Both the position numbers and the translations under genes were made by a program. This document shows positions 34,533 through 44,323 of a stretch of DNA of 64,000 nt, in pieces; positions within the stretch are counted from its first letter, which is position 1; each line of letters opens with the position of its first letter. The notes under the pieces were generated by a model. That model saw only the letters and a program-made list of their open reading frames with translations, searched no databases and had not been told where the DNA came from. This stretch comes from Saccharospirillum alexandrii_A (GTDB lineage: Bacteria; Pseudomonadota; Gammaproteobacteria; Pseudomonadales; Natronospirillaceae), in the NCBI RefSeq assembly GCF_043641555.1, contig NZ_JBHZRJ010000001.1, positions 806,001 through 870,000 of the forward strand. Direction: 5' to 3'.

Positions 34533-36393
34533 TGCGCTGTCTCCTTCTATAAGCTGCCAGTGGGTTGCGTACGGTTTTGATGCGTGGCTGAGCATCGCCG
34601 AATAACCGGCGTTTGGTCAGTTCTTCGATCTCAAAACACCCGGTAAACACGTCGAAGCATTCGAAGCGTTCCCGGTGCTCCGGGTGTGCCGCCTGATAGT
34701 CATGAATAACCTCGGCGGTCATTTGCCAGAACGTCTTTTCCGGTAACTGATAGCAGTCGTTAAGAAACAAACACACGTCCGATAGCGCAATAAAGAAGAA
34801 CGCATCCAGCGAATAATCGCGAACGTTATTCAGATCGTTTGTCAGGATGTAGGAGTTGGGGTTGATCTGTGCATGGGTGGGTGGCACCGGAAACAGCTCA
34901 GGGCATTGGTCCGGGTGGGTGAGGTGATCACGGGAATACCGAACGCCATCGTGAAAATCCTTCAGGGCGATGCGTTTGGGCCAGCCATCTTCGTGAATGA
35001 GGATGATGTTTTGCCCGTGAGATTCCATGCCAATGCCATGACCAAACAGCATATGAATGATGGGCCCTACGGCTACTGTCAGCAGTTGCTGCGTCCAGGC
35101 TTCCAGCCCGTGATGCTCAATCCAGCGCTCGATCAGCGGTTCGCCGTTACCCTGTCGATGGCTCAGGCCATTGAACGGGATGGCATCTTCACCTGGCCGC
35201 AGGTAGGTGTGCAGGCTTTCACGCCACACCACACCCAAATGCCCGTAGGCACTTAACCGCCGCGCGGCGGGCAGGCGTTCGTAATCGCAGGTTACGCCCA
35301 GCACTTCCCGCAGGATGACAAAATCCATATCCCGGGCAATGGGGTCCTGCCCGATCAACCGTTGCAGCCAATCTGTGATGACCGGCCCATTAAGGCAGGT
35401 ATGGGCCGCCATGATGCGGCTGGTTGAGGTGTTGGTAATGCCGAGTGACACTTTGGCGTAGGGTTTTTCCGGGTAATCGGCGTTGGCCAGGGTACGAATG
35501 GATTGTTGCGCGCGCCAGGCGTCCTGCCCTTGCCCAAGCCATATCAGATCACCCGTTGCCAGTTCGGGGTAAAACTCGGTCGCGATGCGCTCGTTCCATT
35601 GCCAGGGGTGAACGGGAATCAGCCGGTAGTCGTCTCTGTTCTTGCCTAGCGCATTCAGCTGCGTCTCAAAGCGGCTCAGGTCGTGGTCACCCAGAACCGA
35701 CCGGAGAAATTGATCGGAATCCAGCGATTCCGAGGCGTTTAGTTGCGCTTTGTTTTTGTGCAGGGCCACCCAGTACAACGGCAGGCGCTGTTGAAACTCC
35801 GGGCCATAGCGCTGGTTCTCCGCGAACGAAAAACCGAGGCGTGATTTGTAGCAGGGGTGATAGGAATGAGCATCCATCAAATGCCCTTCCAGGGCATCAT
35901 AGTAGCGCTGGTCAGCAGGAAGGGTGCCTGGCAGGGCGGTCGCCTGCGCCTGGACATCTTTTACCAGAGTGTGGGTCAATTCGTTCATGAACGCATTGAG
36001 GCGGGTTGTATCCGGCAGGGCCGCCAGCACGTCAGCAGCAAAATCTGTCAGTGAGGCTTCGTAGGGGGTGCCCCCATTTTCTACCCGCATCACCGGCCGC
36101 CGACTCAGCCGCAACAACCCGTAGCTTTCCTTGAATTCGCCTTCGGCAAGGTAACGGACCTTTTGCCCGGTCGCATCGGTACCGGTTAACACCACCAGGC
36201 GGGAGTCTGAGTGTCGGGTGTGGTCTTCGTAATCGAGTACCTCTTCAAACACCAGGGCCTGAATGAGCTGGCGCAATACCCTTTGCTCTACGTTAGCGAG
36301 ATGAGGCGACCGCAACGCGGCGACCCATGCCACCGTATCGATTTGATTGACGGTAGGTTCCGTTAGGTTTTCGATGGGATTCAATAGAGTCAT
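34513..36393 (-). CDS. IucA/IucC (NIS) siderophore synthetase, second
   Basis: A 626-residue NIS synthetase. Visible family motifs: HPCYKSRLGF (~residue 180), LIPVHPWQW (~265), QQSIRTLAN (ATP-binding region), HGIGMESHGQNII (~430) and IALKDFHDGVR (~450). It should use ATP to couple citrate or 2-oxoglutarate units with an amine. Start ATG overlaps the stop of the MFS gene as ATGA, and its own stop overlaps the next NIS gene by 20 bp, so all are translationally coupled. By position it corresponds to AcsC of achromobactin loci; this is synteny-based inference. Confidence 0.92.
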   Translation of the reverse strand: MTLLNPIENLTEPTVNQIDTVAWVAALRSPHLANVEQRVLRQLIQALVFEEVLDYEDHTRHSDSRLVVLTGTDATGQKVRYLAEGEFKESYGLLRLSRRPVMRVENGGTPYEASLTDFAADVLAALPDTTRLNAFMNELTHTLVKDVQAQATALPGTLPADQRYYDALEGHLMDAHSYHPCYKSRLGFSFAENQRYGPEFQQRLPLYWVALHKNKAQLNASESLDSDQFLRSVLGDHDLSRFETQLNALGKNRDDYRLIPVHPWQWNERIATEFYPELATGDLIWLGQGQDAWRAQQSIRTLANADYPEKPYAKVSLGITNTSTSRIMAAHTCLNGPVITDWLQRLIGQDPIARDMDFVILREVLGVTCDYERLPAARRLSAYGHLGVVWRESLHTYLRPGEDAIPFNGLSHRQGNGEPLIERWIEHHGLEAWTQQLLTVAVGPIIHMLFGHGIGMESHGQNIILIHEDGWPKRIALKDFHDGVRYSRDHLTHPDQCPELFPVPPTHAQINPNSYILTNDLNNVRDYSLDAFFFIALSDVCLFLNDCYQLPEKTFWQMTAEVIHDYQAAHPEHRERFECFDVFTGCFEIEELTKRRLFGDAQPRIKTVRNPLAAYRRRQRNESLQA

Positions 36394-37862
36394 GGCAATA
36401 CCTTTTGTGCAGTATGTTTCGTCCCGACATTCCTTTGCGGGGTGGTTAACGAGGGGCTGGGGTCTTCAGCGACGAGCTCGGCACGCGGGTTTGGCAAGCG
36501 CAATGCCAATGGCAGAGTGGCCAGCAACAGCAAGCCGATGAGGGTAAACAGTTCGTTGATCGCCATCAGCCCGCTGGTCTGCGGCGAAAACCCCTGAGAT
36601 GAAAGTGCGACAGAGCGCCACTCATAAAAAAGCGAAACAACGACGATAACAGTAGCCGCGCTAACACGCCGAAGAATGTTGTTCATGGCGGCTCCCTGGG
36701 GGACCAGCTGTTCGGGGATAGCATTCAGCCCTGCCGTGTTGACGGGCATGTAAGACAGCCCGATACCGGCACCGCGAACCAGGGTAAGCCCAAGGATGAC
36801 CCAGAGCGTGACATCTGACTGCAGCTGACCCAGTGCCAGCGTTGCGATGGCGGTCAAACCCAACCCAACACTGACCACCCCGCGAGGACCACGGGCATCC
36901 AGCCGCTTACCGCCGATAAAGACAAAGAGGCTGGACATGACGGCCGTTGCTACCAATACCAGTGCTGTGTTCATCACACTGAAATTCAGCACGTTCTGCA
37001 TTAACAGCGGTAACAACAAGAGGCTGCCAAAGATGCCAATGGTCTGAACCACGACGATGATCACGCTCAGCCGATAGGCCGGTTCGGCAAAAAGATGCAA
37101 ATTCAGTAGCGGATATTTGCAATGCAATTGATGGCGTATAAAAAACGCCATGCACAACAGCGCCGATAGGCCAAGCAACAGTGCCAATAACGAGTAAGCA
37201 GTACCGGTCAGCAGACTCAGGGCCATTAGCAAACCGCCAATCCCTGCGGCGGCAAGTACAAAACCGAGGCCGTCAAAGCGGGGTGTGTGTTCATCTGGGG
37301 GTGATACCAGGTTGTAATAACCCATCATCCAACCCAACACCCCGACCGGTATATTCATCAGAAACAACACTGGCCAGGAAAACACTTCGAGCAACAAACC
37401 GCCCACGGCCGGACCGACTGCCGGTGCCAGCATGACCACCGTGCCCCAAAGACCCGTGACCCGGCCACGTTCGTTCCTGGGATAGGCTTCGAAGATCAAT
37501 GGCAGGGAGAGCGGAATCATCAGCCCAGCCGCCACGCCCTGAACACACCGTGCCAAGACCACCAGCGCCATATTGTCCGCCAGGGCACCCAGTGTTGAAC
37601 CGGTAACAAAGCCGGCCAGGCCCAACAGGTACAGCGGGCGCTTGCCGATTTTTTTACCCAGAAAACCAGTGACCGGCATGGTGATACCCATGCTCAGCAT
37701 GAAGCCGGTCATCACCCAGCTTGCCCACAGTGGGCCTATGTCGAAGGCTGACATGAATACCGGAATCGCCGGATTTAATGCACTGTTATTCAGGCTGACG
37801 GTGACCGTGCCCAGCATGACGGTGCACAGCACCCAGGTTGGTTTTCGCGCCCTGGTGGTCAT
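36390..37862 (-). CDS. MFS exporter (DHA2/EmrB-type), siderophore efflux
   Basis: A 490-residue membrane protein with about 14 hydrophobic segments, the DHA2 drug:H+ antiporter layout. The motif region GKKIGKRPLYLLG lies after helix 2, and VMLAPAVGPAVGGLL is the antiporter signature in helix 5. Its coupling by ATGA overlaps to the decarboxylase before it and the NIS synthetase after it indicates export of the finished siderophore, as for YhcA of achromobactin loci or SbnD. Confidence 0.9.
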   Translation of the reverse strand: MTTRARKPTWVLCTVMLGTVTVSLNNSALNPAIPVFMSAFDIGPLWASWVMTGFMLSMGITMPVTGFLGKKIGKRPLYLLGLAGFVTGSTLGALADNMALVVLARCVQGVAAGLMIPLSLPLIFEAYPRNERGRVTGLWGTVVMLAPAVGPAVGGLLLEVFSWPVLFLMNIPVGVLGWMMGYYNLVSPPDEHTPRFDGLGFVLAAAGIGGLLMALSLLTGTAYSLLALLLGLSALLCMAFFIRHQLHCKYPLLNLHLFAEPAYRLSVIIVVVQTIGIFGSLLLLPLLMQNVLNFSVMNTALVLVATAVMSSLFVFIGGKRLDARGPRGVVSVGLGLTAIATLALGQLQSDVTLWVILGLTLVRGAGIGLSYMPVNTAGLNAIPEQLVPQGAAMNNILRRVSAATVIVVVSLFYEWRSVALSSQGFSPQTSGLMAINELFTLIGLLLLATLPLALRLPNPRAELVAEDPSPSLTTPQRNVGTKHTAQKVLP

Positions 37863-39112
37863 ACCGCCTCCAGTGCCAGGGTGTCATTAACCCGGTGCGC
37901 GCCGGGCCGGATAAACTGCTGTATCGGTCGCGGGTGACACAGAAAATCGGCATGGGAAATGTTGTAGCCATAGGCCCCCGCCATGGGCAATACCAGTAAA
38001 TCACCCCGCTGCGGGTTTACCATGGGCACACCGCGGGCCAACACATCCTTGGGGGTGCACAGTTGCCCCACCACGGTTAAGGGTCGCGCTTCGCCCTCAC
38101 AGGCATGCTTCGGTAAATGAACCACCGGGTGGCTGTGGCCTTGCGCTGCAGGCAAACGAAAGTGATGCGTTCCTCCACGGCAGACGGCGAAGTCTTCACC
38201 GTGGTTGTGCTTGAGGTCGATGATTTGCACCGCATAGTAGCCACAGTACGCCGTGACAAAACGACCAGGTTCGAAACGGATGCGCGGTGGCTCCGGTAGC
38301 CAGGCTAGACGACGGGCAAGATGCCAGCACAGCGTTGGCCAGTCGAACTGGTCGATACCCTGGTAGTTCACGCCCATGCCACCTCCCACATTCAACTGAG
38401 TGACCTTGGCCGGCTCTTCAGCCAGAGCACGCCAGATCGGCCACTTGTCGAGGAGGCCGTCCAGCAAGCCGAGATGGCGGTATACATCGGTCTGGTGCGA
38501 CATGGCATGAACATGAAAACCGCAGAGTTCCAGATACTCGCTTTCGTCTACCTGTATCACTGCATCGGTAAGCTGGCGTTCTTCCAAGCCGAACGGTGTC
38601 GGCTGACCGGCCATGGCAAGCTTGGTCGACAAGGCGTCGGGCAGCGTTGGATTGACGCGGATCAGCACCCGTTGACGACGCCCGGTTTCCGCCGCTATGG
38701 CATTCAAACGCTGAATCTCATCGTGACTTTCAAGGTGTATCTGCTCCACTCCGGCTTCCAGTGCCAAGCGAAAATCGCTGTCCAGTTTTCCAGGGCCGGA
38801 AAAAACAAACGGCTGCGTAATATCGTGTTGGAGCAATTTTTGAATTTCGCCGCCGGACGACACATCAAACCCATCAACCCAGGGTGCCAGTGTGCGCAGC
38901 ACAGCGGGTTCACTATTGGCCTTGATCGCGTAGAACAAGTCGACACCGTCTGGCAAGTGAGAACGCAACCATTGGATATGGGTTTCGAGCGCGTCCAGGT
39001 CATAAATAAAGGCAGCCAGCGGATCGGCTTCCTGTTCAGCCAGGTGACGAGCACAGGCTGCGATGGGCTCTGGAACTGTGAGTGGATTACCTGCCATATC
39101 ATTCAACTCCAT
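37859..39112 (-). CDS. PLP-dependent type III decarboxylase of siderophore pathway
   Basis: A 417-residue fold-type III (alanine racemase-like barrel) decarboxylase of the ornithine/diaminopimelate decarboxylase family. The PLP lysine lies in LFYAIKANSEPAVLRTL (about residue 65), the glycine-rich phosphate loop in NVGGGMGVNY, and the C-terminal beta domain has the QLCTPKDVLARG pattern (Cys at the active site of the second monomer). AcsE and SbnH are the nearest functional types: they decarboxylate a citryl-amino-acid intermediate. Start ATG overlaps the previous stop (TAATG). Confidence 0.92.
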   Translation of the reverse strand: MELNDMAGNPLTVPEPIAACARHLAEQEADPLAAFIYDLDALETHIQWLRSHLPDGVDLFYAIKANSEPAVLRTLAPWVDGFDVSSGGEIQKLLQHDITQPFVFSGPGKLDSDFRLALEAGVEQIHLESHDEIQRLNAIAAETGRRQRVLIRVNPTLPDALSTKLAMAGQPTPFGLEERQLTDAVIQVDESEYLELCGFHVHAMSHQTDVYRHLGLLDGLLDKWPIWRALAEEPAKVTQLNVGGGMGVNYQGIDQFDWPTLCWHLARRLAWLPEPPRIRFEPGRFVTAYCGYYAVQIIDLKHNHGEDFAVCRGGTHHFRLPAAQGHSHPVVHLPKHACEGEARPLTVVGQLCTPKDVLARGVPMVNPQRGDLLVLPMAGAYGYNISHADFLCHPRPIQQFIRPGAHRVNDTLALEAV

Positions 39113-40866
39113 TACACCACCTCATCCAGTTCCAGCGGTGAATGGTGCACGCGTTCAGCATGCGCCCGACTGATCGGGTTTGCGGTCATGACATAATTCG
39201 CCTGGCGATCTGCCTGCTTGCGAAAACGCACCAACAGATTGGCCTTGTTCGGCAAATAGGCGGACGTCAACAGCGTTTGAATGCGCTCTCGCCCCTCGGG
39301 CAAGCGGCTACAGAGATCATCCAGATGCTCAGCGACGGCGCGCCACAAACTGCGCTCCAGCAGTTCATCATCGCCGCTGATGTAAAATACCGCTTGCGCC
39401 AGCGTATTCAGAAACAGGCAATAGCAGACGCGCTGCCAGCCTTTTTCCGTATCGTAAAAAAGGCTTTTCCGGGCCTGGTCCGATAGCGCGGGCAAGCGTT
39501 GTTCGGGCCAGTGCTCGGGCAACAACTTGGTGCCTTCGAGATCCCGATAGTAATAATGAACTGGTAAGTGATTCTTTAACCCGACCAAGCCATTTTGCAG
39601 ATGAGGTTCCAGTACGACACCTTGCTCAAAATAAAGCCGTAACGTAGGTTCAACCATGACTTCCAACAGGGCGTTAAACCACAGCAGGGCTGTATTGAAG
39701 TAGCTGGTTTTCAGCTGTTTGCAGGCGGCTGAAAGCTCTTCCACAATTAAGGGTTGGTCACTGGGGCGGGGTGAAAACAGGGCTCCCGCCATGACCGGAC
39801 GATGCCCGAGCCGTTCATTGCGGATGGGGTTTTCCCGCGCGATAAAGGAGAACCCTTCCACCATAAAACGGCTGGCGCCACCTTGTTGGTTCAGTGTCTG
39901 ATAGGCCGGTTCACGCATAATGCTGAAGCCGTGGGACTTCAGCGGTTCGCACGCACTGTGGAGTATTTCGCTAAGAATAACGGCCGTGTCCAGTTCATAG
40001 AGGGCGTTCTTGCGAACGCAGTTGGTTAGCCGGAGATTGAGCGACCCCTTCACAAAGAAATCCAATTCGGGGTGATAGCAGGTTCGTAGCGATGACGTGG
40101 CCACCAGAGGTAGACCCTTGGCGCCATGGTCGAGCAGCAACCCCTTTGCCAGCCACTGCTGAACCTGCGCATCTTTTTTCAGGAAAAGTGCCTGCCAGGG
40201 ATGTACCGGCAGCAAAGCCCTGTCGGCTGCAGCTGGTAGTTCCGGCATCCACTGATCGCGGATAAACCGCTGCAGGTCCGGTTTGCCCCTGGTTAAATAA
40301 TGTTGGTCAAGCGGTATGGAAAAACAATGCCACTGGAAGCGTCCGCCATGCTCAGGGGAATAGGCGCGCAGTTCTGTCTCGCTCATACCCTGACGGGCTT
40401 TGGGGGTGGGGTGAAAGCGATGCCCGACCGTTAACGCCTGTTCGCTTTGAACGAAGGCGTTCACCACGCCATTCGACAAAGGCCCGGGGCGGGAATGCCG
40501 TAGAATATCGGCCATAACACTTCGACTGCAGTGTACCTGCTCCCGCAACTCCGAGTAATCGGTCTGATGTTCGAGATAGCACAGCTCCACCAGCAAAAGG
40601 TCCGCCAGTTCCGACAGACTCAGCCTGGGGCCCGATGGCTGGTGGGATGGCAGGCTCAGGTAGTGATAGTTGCTGGTAATGGATACGGAATGAACGAAAA
40701 AAAACAGAGAGCGCTGTTGAGTGGTCAACGAAAGCTCCACCAGATAACCCTGTCTCGGCGTGTGCCGAAACGACAACCATTGGTTGGGCAGTGCTACTTC
40801 CCTGAGATAACAATTGAGTAAGGCTTCGATGGACAGTATGTCCGCCTGTGTGTGATGACTCATCAT
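39112..40866 (-). CDS. IucA/IucC (NIS) siderophore synthetase, AcsD-like, first of operon
   Basis: A 584-residue NIS synthetase. I place the start at the MM pair (40866/40863), with GGAG upstream. Visible motifs: FHPTPKARQGM (~165), LLPVHPWQ, TSSLRTCYHP, and KGSLNLRLTNCVRKNALYELD, a stretch like that of AcsD of Dickeya, the citrate-serine ligase of achromobactin; also LQNGLVGLKN and YRDLEGTKL. It should activate citrate in the first step. First gene of a five-gene coupled operon, with a Fur box 47 bp upstream. Confidence 0.92.
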   Translation of the reverse strand: MMSHHTQADILSIEALLNCYLREVALPNQWLSFRHTPRQGYLVELSLTTQQRSLFFFVHSVSITSNYHYLSLPSHQPSGPRLSLSELADLLLVELCYLEHQTDYSELREQVHCSRSVMADILRHSRPGPLSNGVVNAFVQSEQALTVGHRFHPTPKARQGMSETELRAYSPEHGGRFQWHCFSIPLDQHYLTRGKPDLQRFIRDQWMPELPAAADRALLPVHPWQALFLKKDAQVQQWLAKGLLLDHGAKGLPLVATSSLRTCYHPELDFFVKGSLNLRLTNCVRKNALYELDTAVILSEILHSACEPLKSHGFSIMREPAYQTLNQQGGASRFMVEGFSFIARENPIRNERLGHRPVMAGALFSPRPSDQPLIVEELSAACKQLKTSYFNTALLWFNALLEVMVEPTLRLYFEQGVVLEPHLQNGLVGLKNHLPVHYYYRDLEGTKLLPEHWPEQRLPALSDQARKSLFYDTEKGWQRVCYCLFLNTLAQAVFYISGDDELLERSLWRAVAEHLDDLCSRLPEGRERIQTLLTSAYLPNKANLLVRFRKQADRQANYVMTANPISRAHAERVHHSPLELDEVV

Positions 40867-40912
40867 CGGAAGGAGCTCCTTGTCCGAGAAGAGCCCACAC
40901 ACTACATTCGAT

Positions 40913-40931
40913 GATAATGATTCTCAATGCC
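40913..40931. promoter_or_regulatory. Fur box of the siderophore operon
   Basis: gataatgattctcaatgcc matches 14 of 19 positions of the Fur consensus, including the first nine in a row. It lies 47 bp upstream of the first NIS gene, so the operon is very likely iron-repressed. Confidence 0.75.
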
Positions 40932-41024
40932 GTTTATGAAGATAATCTTTGGAATGTTCGTAAAAGAGACGCAGTAGACAATTTCTGCTTGAAGCACAGC
41001 AACAAAGGCTCGCAGAGCGGCGGT

Positions 41025-41213
41025 TTGCCTAGCCACCGGTTGCCGCCAACCCCATCCAAATAACCAGCCTATTAACCATACCTCGCCAATGAAGATGACG
41101 CTGGCCAGGTACTGGTCGACCAGCACCGCGCCCAGCGTGTCGATTAGGTAACCCATACCGGCGGCGACCAGCGGGCCAGCTATTAGCGGCCCAGAAAAGG
41201 TTTTAATCGGCAC
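41025..41213 (-). pseudogene. DUF4386-type membrane protein, C-terminal remnant
   Basis: A minus-strand frame reads TRVPIKTFSGPLIAG, then GMGYLIDTLGAVL and VIFIGEVWLIGWLFGWGWR. This is the end of a DUF4386-type protein (GLGYLIDSLG and FIGEVxLxxWLL in typical members). It starts abruptly 22 bp past the end of the chemoreceptor gene, with no start codon and no N-terminal half. It is a truncated remnant. The rest of 40932-41024 shows nothing. Confidence 0.55.
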
Positions 41214-41235
41214 CCGGGTTTGACGGTGTGCCCCT

Positions 41236-43101
41236 TTAAACAGTAAACCGTGCTGCTTTTCCATCCAGCTCCAACAAGTGCCCAGACACTTGTTCCACCT
41301 GGTCGCGCACCCGTTGCAGGGCGTCACTGTCTTTGTGGATGCTGGTGGCAACACCTTCCATGTCGCGACTGATCTGACGCGCCGCCTTGTCGACCTCCTC
41401 TACCGAGTGCAGCATCTGGTCGGCGGCTACGGTGCCCTGGCGCGCATCCTCTTCAATTTTCTGAATGGCCTGCTCGGCTTCCTCGCTGTGGGTTTCGACA
41501 GAGGAGAGATGGGTGCGGCCGGTTTCGGTAACGCTAATGGCCTCGCGGGTGAACCCCTGAATGTCCTCGACAATACCATTGATGCGGGATGTGGCTTCCA
41601 CCGTGCGCTCAGCGAGCTGGCGTACTTCATCGGCGACCACTGAGAAACCGCGCCCGGCATCCCCTGCACGGGCCGCTTCGATGGCGGCGTTCAATGCCAG
41701 CAGGTTGGTTTGTCCGGCCAGGTTGTTGATCATGTCCAGTACCGAGTCGATGTCGGCAGAGAGGGCATTTAGCTGGTTCAGTTTTTGTTCAATGTTAGCA
41801 ACAACCTGTGACGTTTCTCGCAGACCGGAGACCGCCTGATTCAGGGTGGCAGTGCCCTGGCTCGCCGACGCCAGTGTTTGCGCAACCTGTCGGGACAGGG
41901 TTTTGGTGGCGTCAGCGATGCCAGACAGCGTTGCGGAAATCTCCTCAGTACTGGCCGCGACCGATTGGCCCTGGTCGTTAATTTGCTGGTTGCTCTGATC
42001 GAGCTGCTGGGTCTCGTGGGTCAGCTGTTCCATCATGGTTGCTGAGTGTTGGGCCGAGTCGGCGACCTGCCGGACCAGGGAACCCAGCCCTTCGGTCATC
42101 ACATTAACGGCACGGCTCAGTGCATCGAACTCGTCGTTGCGGCGTTCGTTGACCGGGAGGCGGGCGCTGAGGTCGCCATCGCGAACCCTGTTCAGATCGG
42201 TGGTGATGCCAGTCAATGTCTGCTTAACGCTTCGGGTGATCCAGCCGACAACCACCAGCATGGCCAGAGCCATCAGCAAGCTGACTGAGAGCAGCAGGGT
42301 ACGAGCAGTCTGGGAGCTTTCGCTGGCGTTGGCCCGGGCTGCGGAAATCAGGTTATCAAGGCTGTTGCGCACCGATTGTTGAGCGGTGCGCATGGCCGTT
42401 AGGGCTTCTGCCATAGCATCTCGGTTTTGCGTCAGCAGGCGAGCTTGCTCGTAGTGGCCCTCCATGCTGGCGAGATAGTTCTGGTTAACTTCAACGAACG
42501 GTTCTTCCATGTTGTTTGACGCCAATTGCTCAATATAGCGGTCGTAGGCGGCCCTGAGGGGCTCAAACCGCTCTGCTGTGGGGCTGTTCACATAGGCGAC
42601 TTCCAGATTACTGATTTCGGCCATGTTCTCCTGTACGAAGGTCATGAAACCGGCTCTCTCGTTCAGCGCGTCACGGGCGGCGCTGAGGGTGGCATTCCAA
42701 CCTGAGTCAGCGTCCAACCCAACCACAGCCGCCTGTTCAATGCTGGCCAACACCGCATTCAGGTAGCGCTCGAATTGTTCGAAGAACGTTTGCAGGCCGA
42801 TGTCGAGATCCAGGCTTTGGGCGCGCAGGCTGGCCAGGCGTTCGAGTTCGGCATTCACATCGGTGACCACCGCATCGCGATTGGCGGGCGACAAACGGGA
42901 GACCCGATCACCAATCTGCATGGCCTGAAGCGTCAGCTGATCGAGCTGACTGGATTGCCGGTTAAGTTCCTGTAGCCGGTTATTGGTGCTTTGCTGTAAT
43001 TCGATACCGCGGTACGCGACGACATAGAGCCCGGCCAGCCCGATCAGCGCGGTTAGCAGAAGAATGGACAGTTTCATGCGGAAGGTCAGGTTGTTTATCA
43101 T
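41236..43101 (-). CDS. Methyl-accepting chemotaxis protein
   Basis: A 621-residue chemoreceptor. Membrane helix 1 is at ~10-28, a ~235-residue periplasmic helical domain follows (4HB/double-helical type, with many heptads), helix 2 at ~270-290, then HAMP (RVRDGDLSARLPVNERRNDEF). The signalling hairpin has the invariant tip EAARAGDAGRGFSVVADEVR at ~465. There is no CheR-binding pentapeptide at the C-terminus (ends KAARFTV). Ligand unknown. No chemotaxis operon nearby. Confidence 0.93.
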   Translation of the reverse strand: MINNLTFRMKLSILLLTALIGLAGLYVVAYRGIELQQSTNNRLQELNRQSSQLDQLTLQAMQIGDRVSRLSPANRDAVVTDVNAELERLASLRAQSLDLDIGLQTFFEQFERYLNAVLASIEQAAVVGLDADSGWNATLSAARDALNERAGFMTFVQENMAEISNLEVAYVNSPTAERFEPLRAAYDRYIEQLASNNMEEPFVEVNQNYLASMEGHYEQARLLTQNRDAMAEALTAMRTAQQSVRNSLDNLISAARANASESSQTARTLLLSVSLLMALAMLVVVGWITRSVKQTLTGITTDLNRVRDGDLSARLPVNERRNDEFDALSRAVNVMTEGLGSLVRQVADSAQHSATMMEQLTHETQQLDQSNQQINDQGQSVAASTEEISATLSGIADATKTLSRQVAQTLASASQGTATLNQAVSGLRETSQVVANIEQKLNQLNALSADIDSVLDMINNLAGQTNLLALNAAIEAARAGDAGRGFSVVADEVRQLAERTVEATSRINGIVEDIQGFTREAISVTETGRTHLSSVETHSEEAEQAIQKIEEDARQGTVAADQMLHSVEEVDKAARQISRDMEGVATSIHKDSDALQRVRDQVEQVSGHLLELDGKAARFTV

Positions 43102-43321
43102 AGTTATCCCGTTCTCAAAGGCCGAGCCCTGCGAAATGTCAGTAATCTGTTATTTAGCGGCTGAAGCGGAATTCAGTGAAGTCCATAAATCTGAACGCTG
43201 CGTTCCTTGGAGTATTGGGGGCAATGATCATTTCTTGTAGTTGGCGATGACTGCTATGGCAGTTGGTAACAGTCGTTAATGCTGTGTGAGAGAGGTGTTT
43301 TTTCTTATTTAAAGTATGTTA

Positions 43322-43353
43322 CCGAAAGGGCAGGCTAACGCCTGCCCTTTCGG
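43322..43353 (-). terminator. Hairpin terminator of the 43362 barrel gene
   Basis: A perfect 13-bp stem (ccgaaagggcagg / cctgccctttcgg) with a 6-base loop starts 9 bp after the minus-strand stop. There is no long U-tract. Confidence 0.65.
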
Positions 43354-43361
43354 CGCCCGGA

Positions 43362-43907
43362 TTATAACTTGAGCGTCAGCTTCACCCCTATTGTTAATGT
43401 GTCGTATTCCAGGCCATCGAGCTCGGTTTCTTCAGTGCTGGTCGCCATCAGCACAACGCCGCCTTCAAGGTGATCGTTTATTTCTGCGCCAAGACCCACC
43501 ATTGAAGCGCCACCAATGCCCTCAAGGTTGGCCTCATCCACCGTGAAATCACCCAGCCCAAGGCCACCTTCTATGTACAGGCCACCCGACGTATCGAAGT
43601 AATAGGTGCCGCCAATGCCTGAAAGGCCTGCAACTGCGCCAGTGCCTTCTTCATCATCAAAGAAAGAGGCTTCTCGCTGGTAGTAGAGCGCGAAATTAGG
43701 ATTAATGTGCCCACCAATTTTAAAGGAGGTCAGGATGCCTCTGTAACCACTTTCAGAGGCTGAGTCACCCGCATAGGAAGCCTCGAACGTATTGGTATTC
43801 AGGCCAATGCCACCGGCCAGGAAGAACCCTTCACGGTCATCGGCGTTTGCGAAAGATGATCCCAAAGTAACTACAATTGCTGAAAAGCCTACTACTGCTT
43901 TATTCAT
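43362..43907 (-). CDS. Small outer-membrane beta-barrel protein
   Basis: A 181-residue exported protein from the Met at 43907 (signal ends SSFANADD); a Met four codons upstream is also possible. Gly/Tyr-rich strands resemble OmpW/OprF-like or YadA-anchor-free small barrels: FFLAGGIGLNTNTFEASY, then LYIEGGLGLGDFTV. It ends in LTLKL rather than a Phe, which is less typical. Single gene with its own terminator. Ligand unknown. Confidence 0.6.
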   Translation of the reverse strand: MNKAVVGFSAIVVTLGSSFANADDREGFFLAGGIGLNTNTFEASYAGDSASESGYRGILTSFKIGGHINPNFALYYQREASFFDDEEGTGAVAGLSGIGGTYYFDTSGGLYIEGGLGLGDFTVDEANLEGIGGASMVGLGAEINDHLEGGVVLMATSTEETELDGLEYDTLTIGVKLTLKL

Positions 43908-44323
43908 TCTATTTACCACTATTTCACTTTTTCAAATTTATCTAGCACGCTAGATTCCACAGCAGTCTATATAAATCAGACGGTTATATCTCACCAGGGG
44001 TGTCGTTTGTGTCCGCTTTTGGCGATATTCCGAGAGGTAGCCGTGTGGTGATCGAAGTTCGTACAGTGAAACCGGGTTGCAAATGCGAACACCCACTGCC
44101 GTAAACTGTTATTGGATATTGTTGGTTCAATTTCTCCTTTTAGTCGGATTTTTTAACCTGGCGTGCTATTTGAAGGCGATTAATTCAGCCAGTTTAGCCC
44201 GATTCGCCCTGGCTCCAGGAGTAGCATGATGGTCAGGCCCCGGCTTCATTCCAGCCCGTTTTCGGTTATTCATTACTGGCAGAGTGGCGGGGAATGATGA
44301 TCGCAAAGAGGGAAACGCAGACG
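43908..44323. other. Gene-free spacer before methionine gamma-lyase
   Basis: About 400 bp between two divergent genes. I saw no coding frame, repeat copy or riboswitch-like structure. Promoters for both flanking genes should lie here. Confidence 0.4.
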
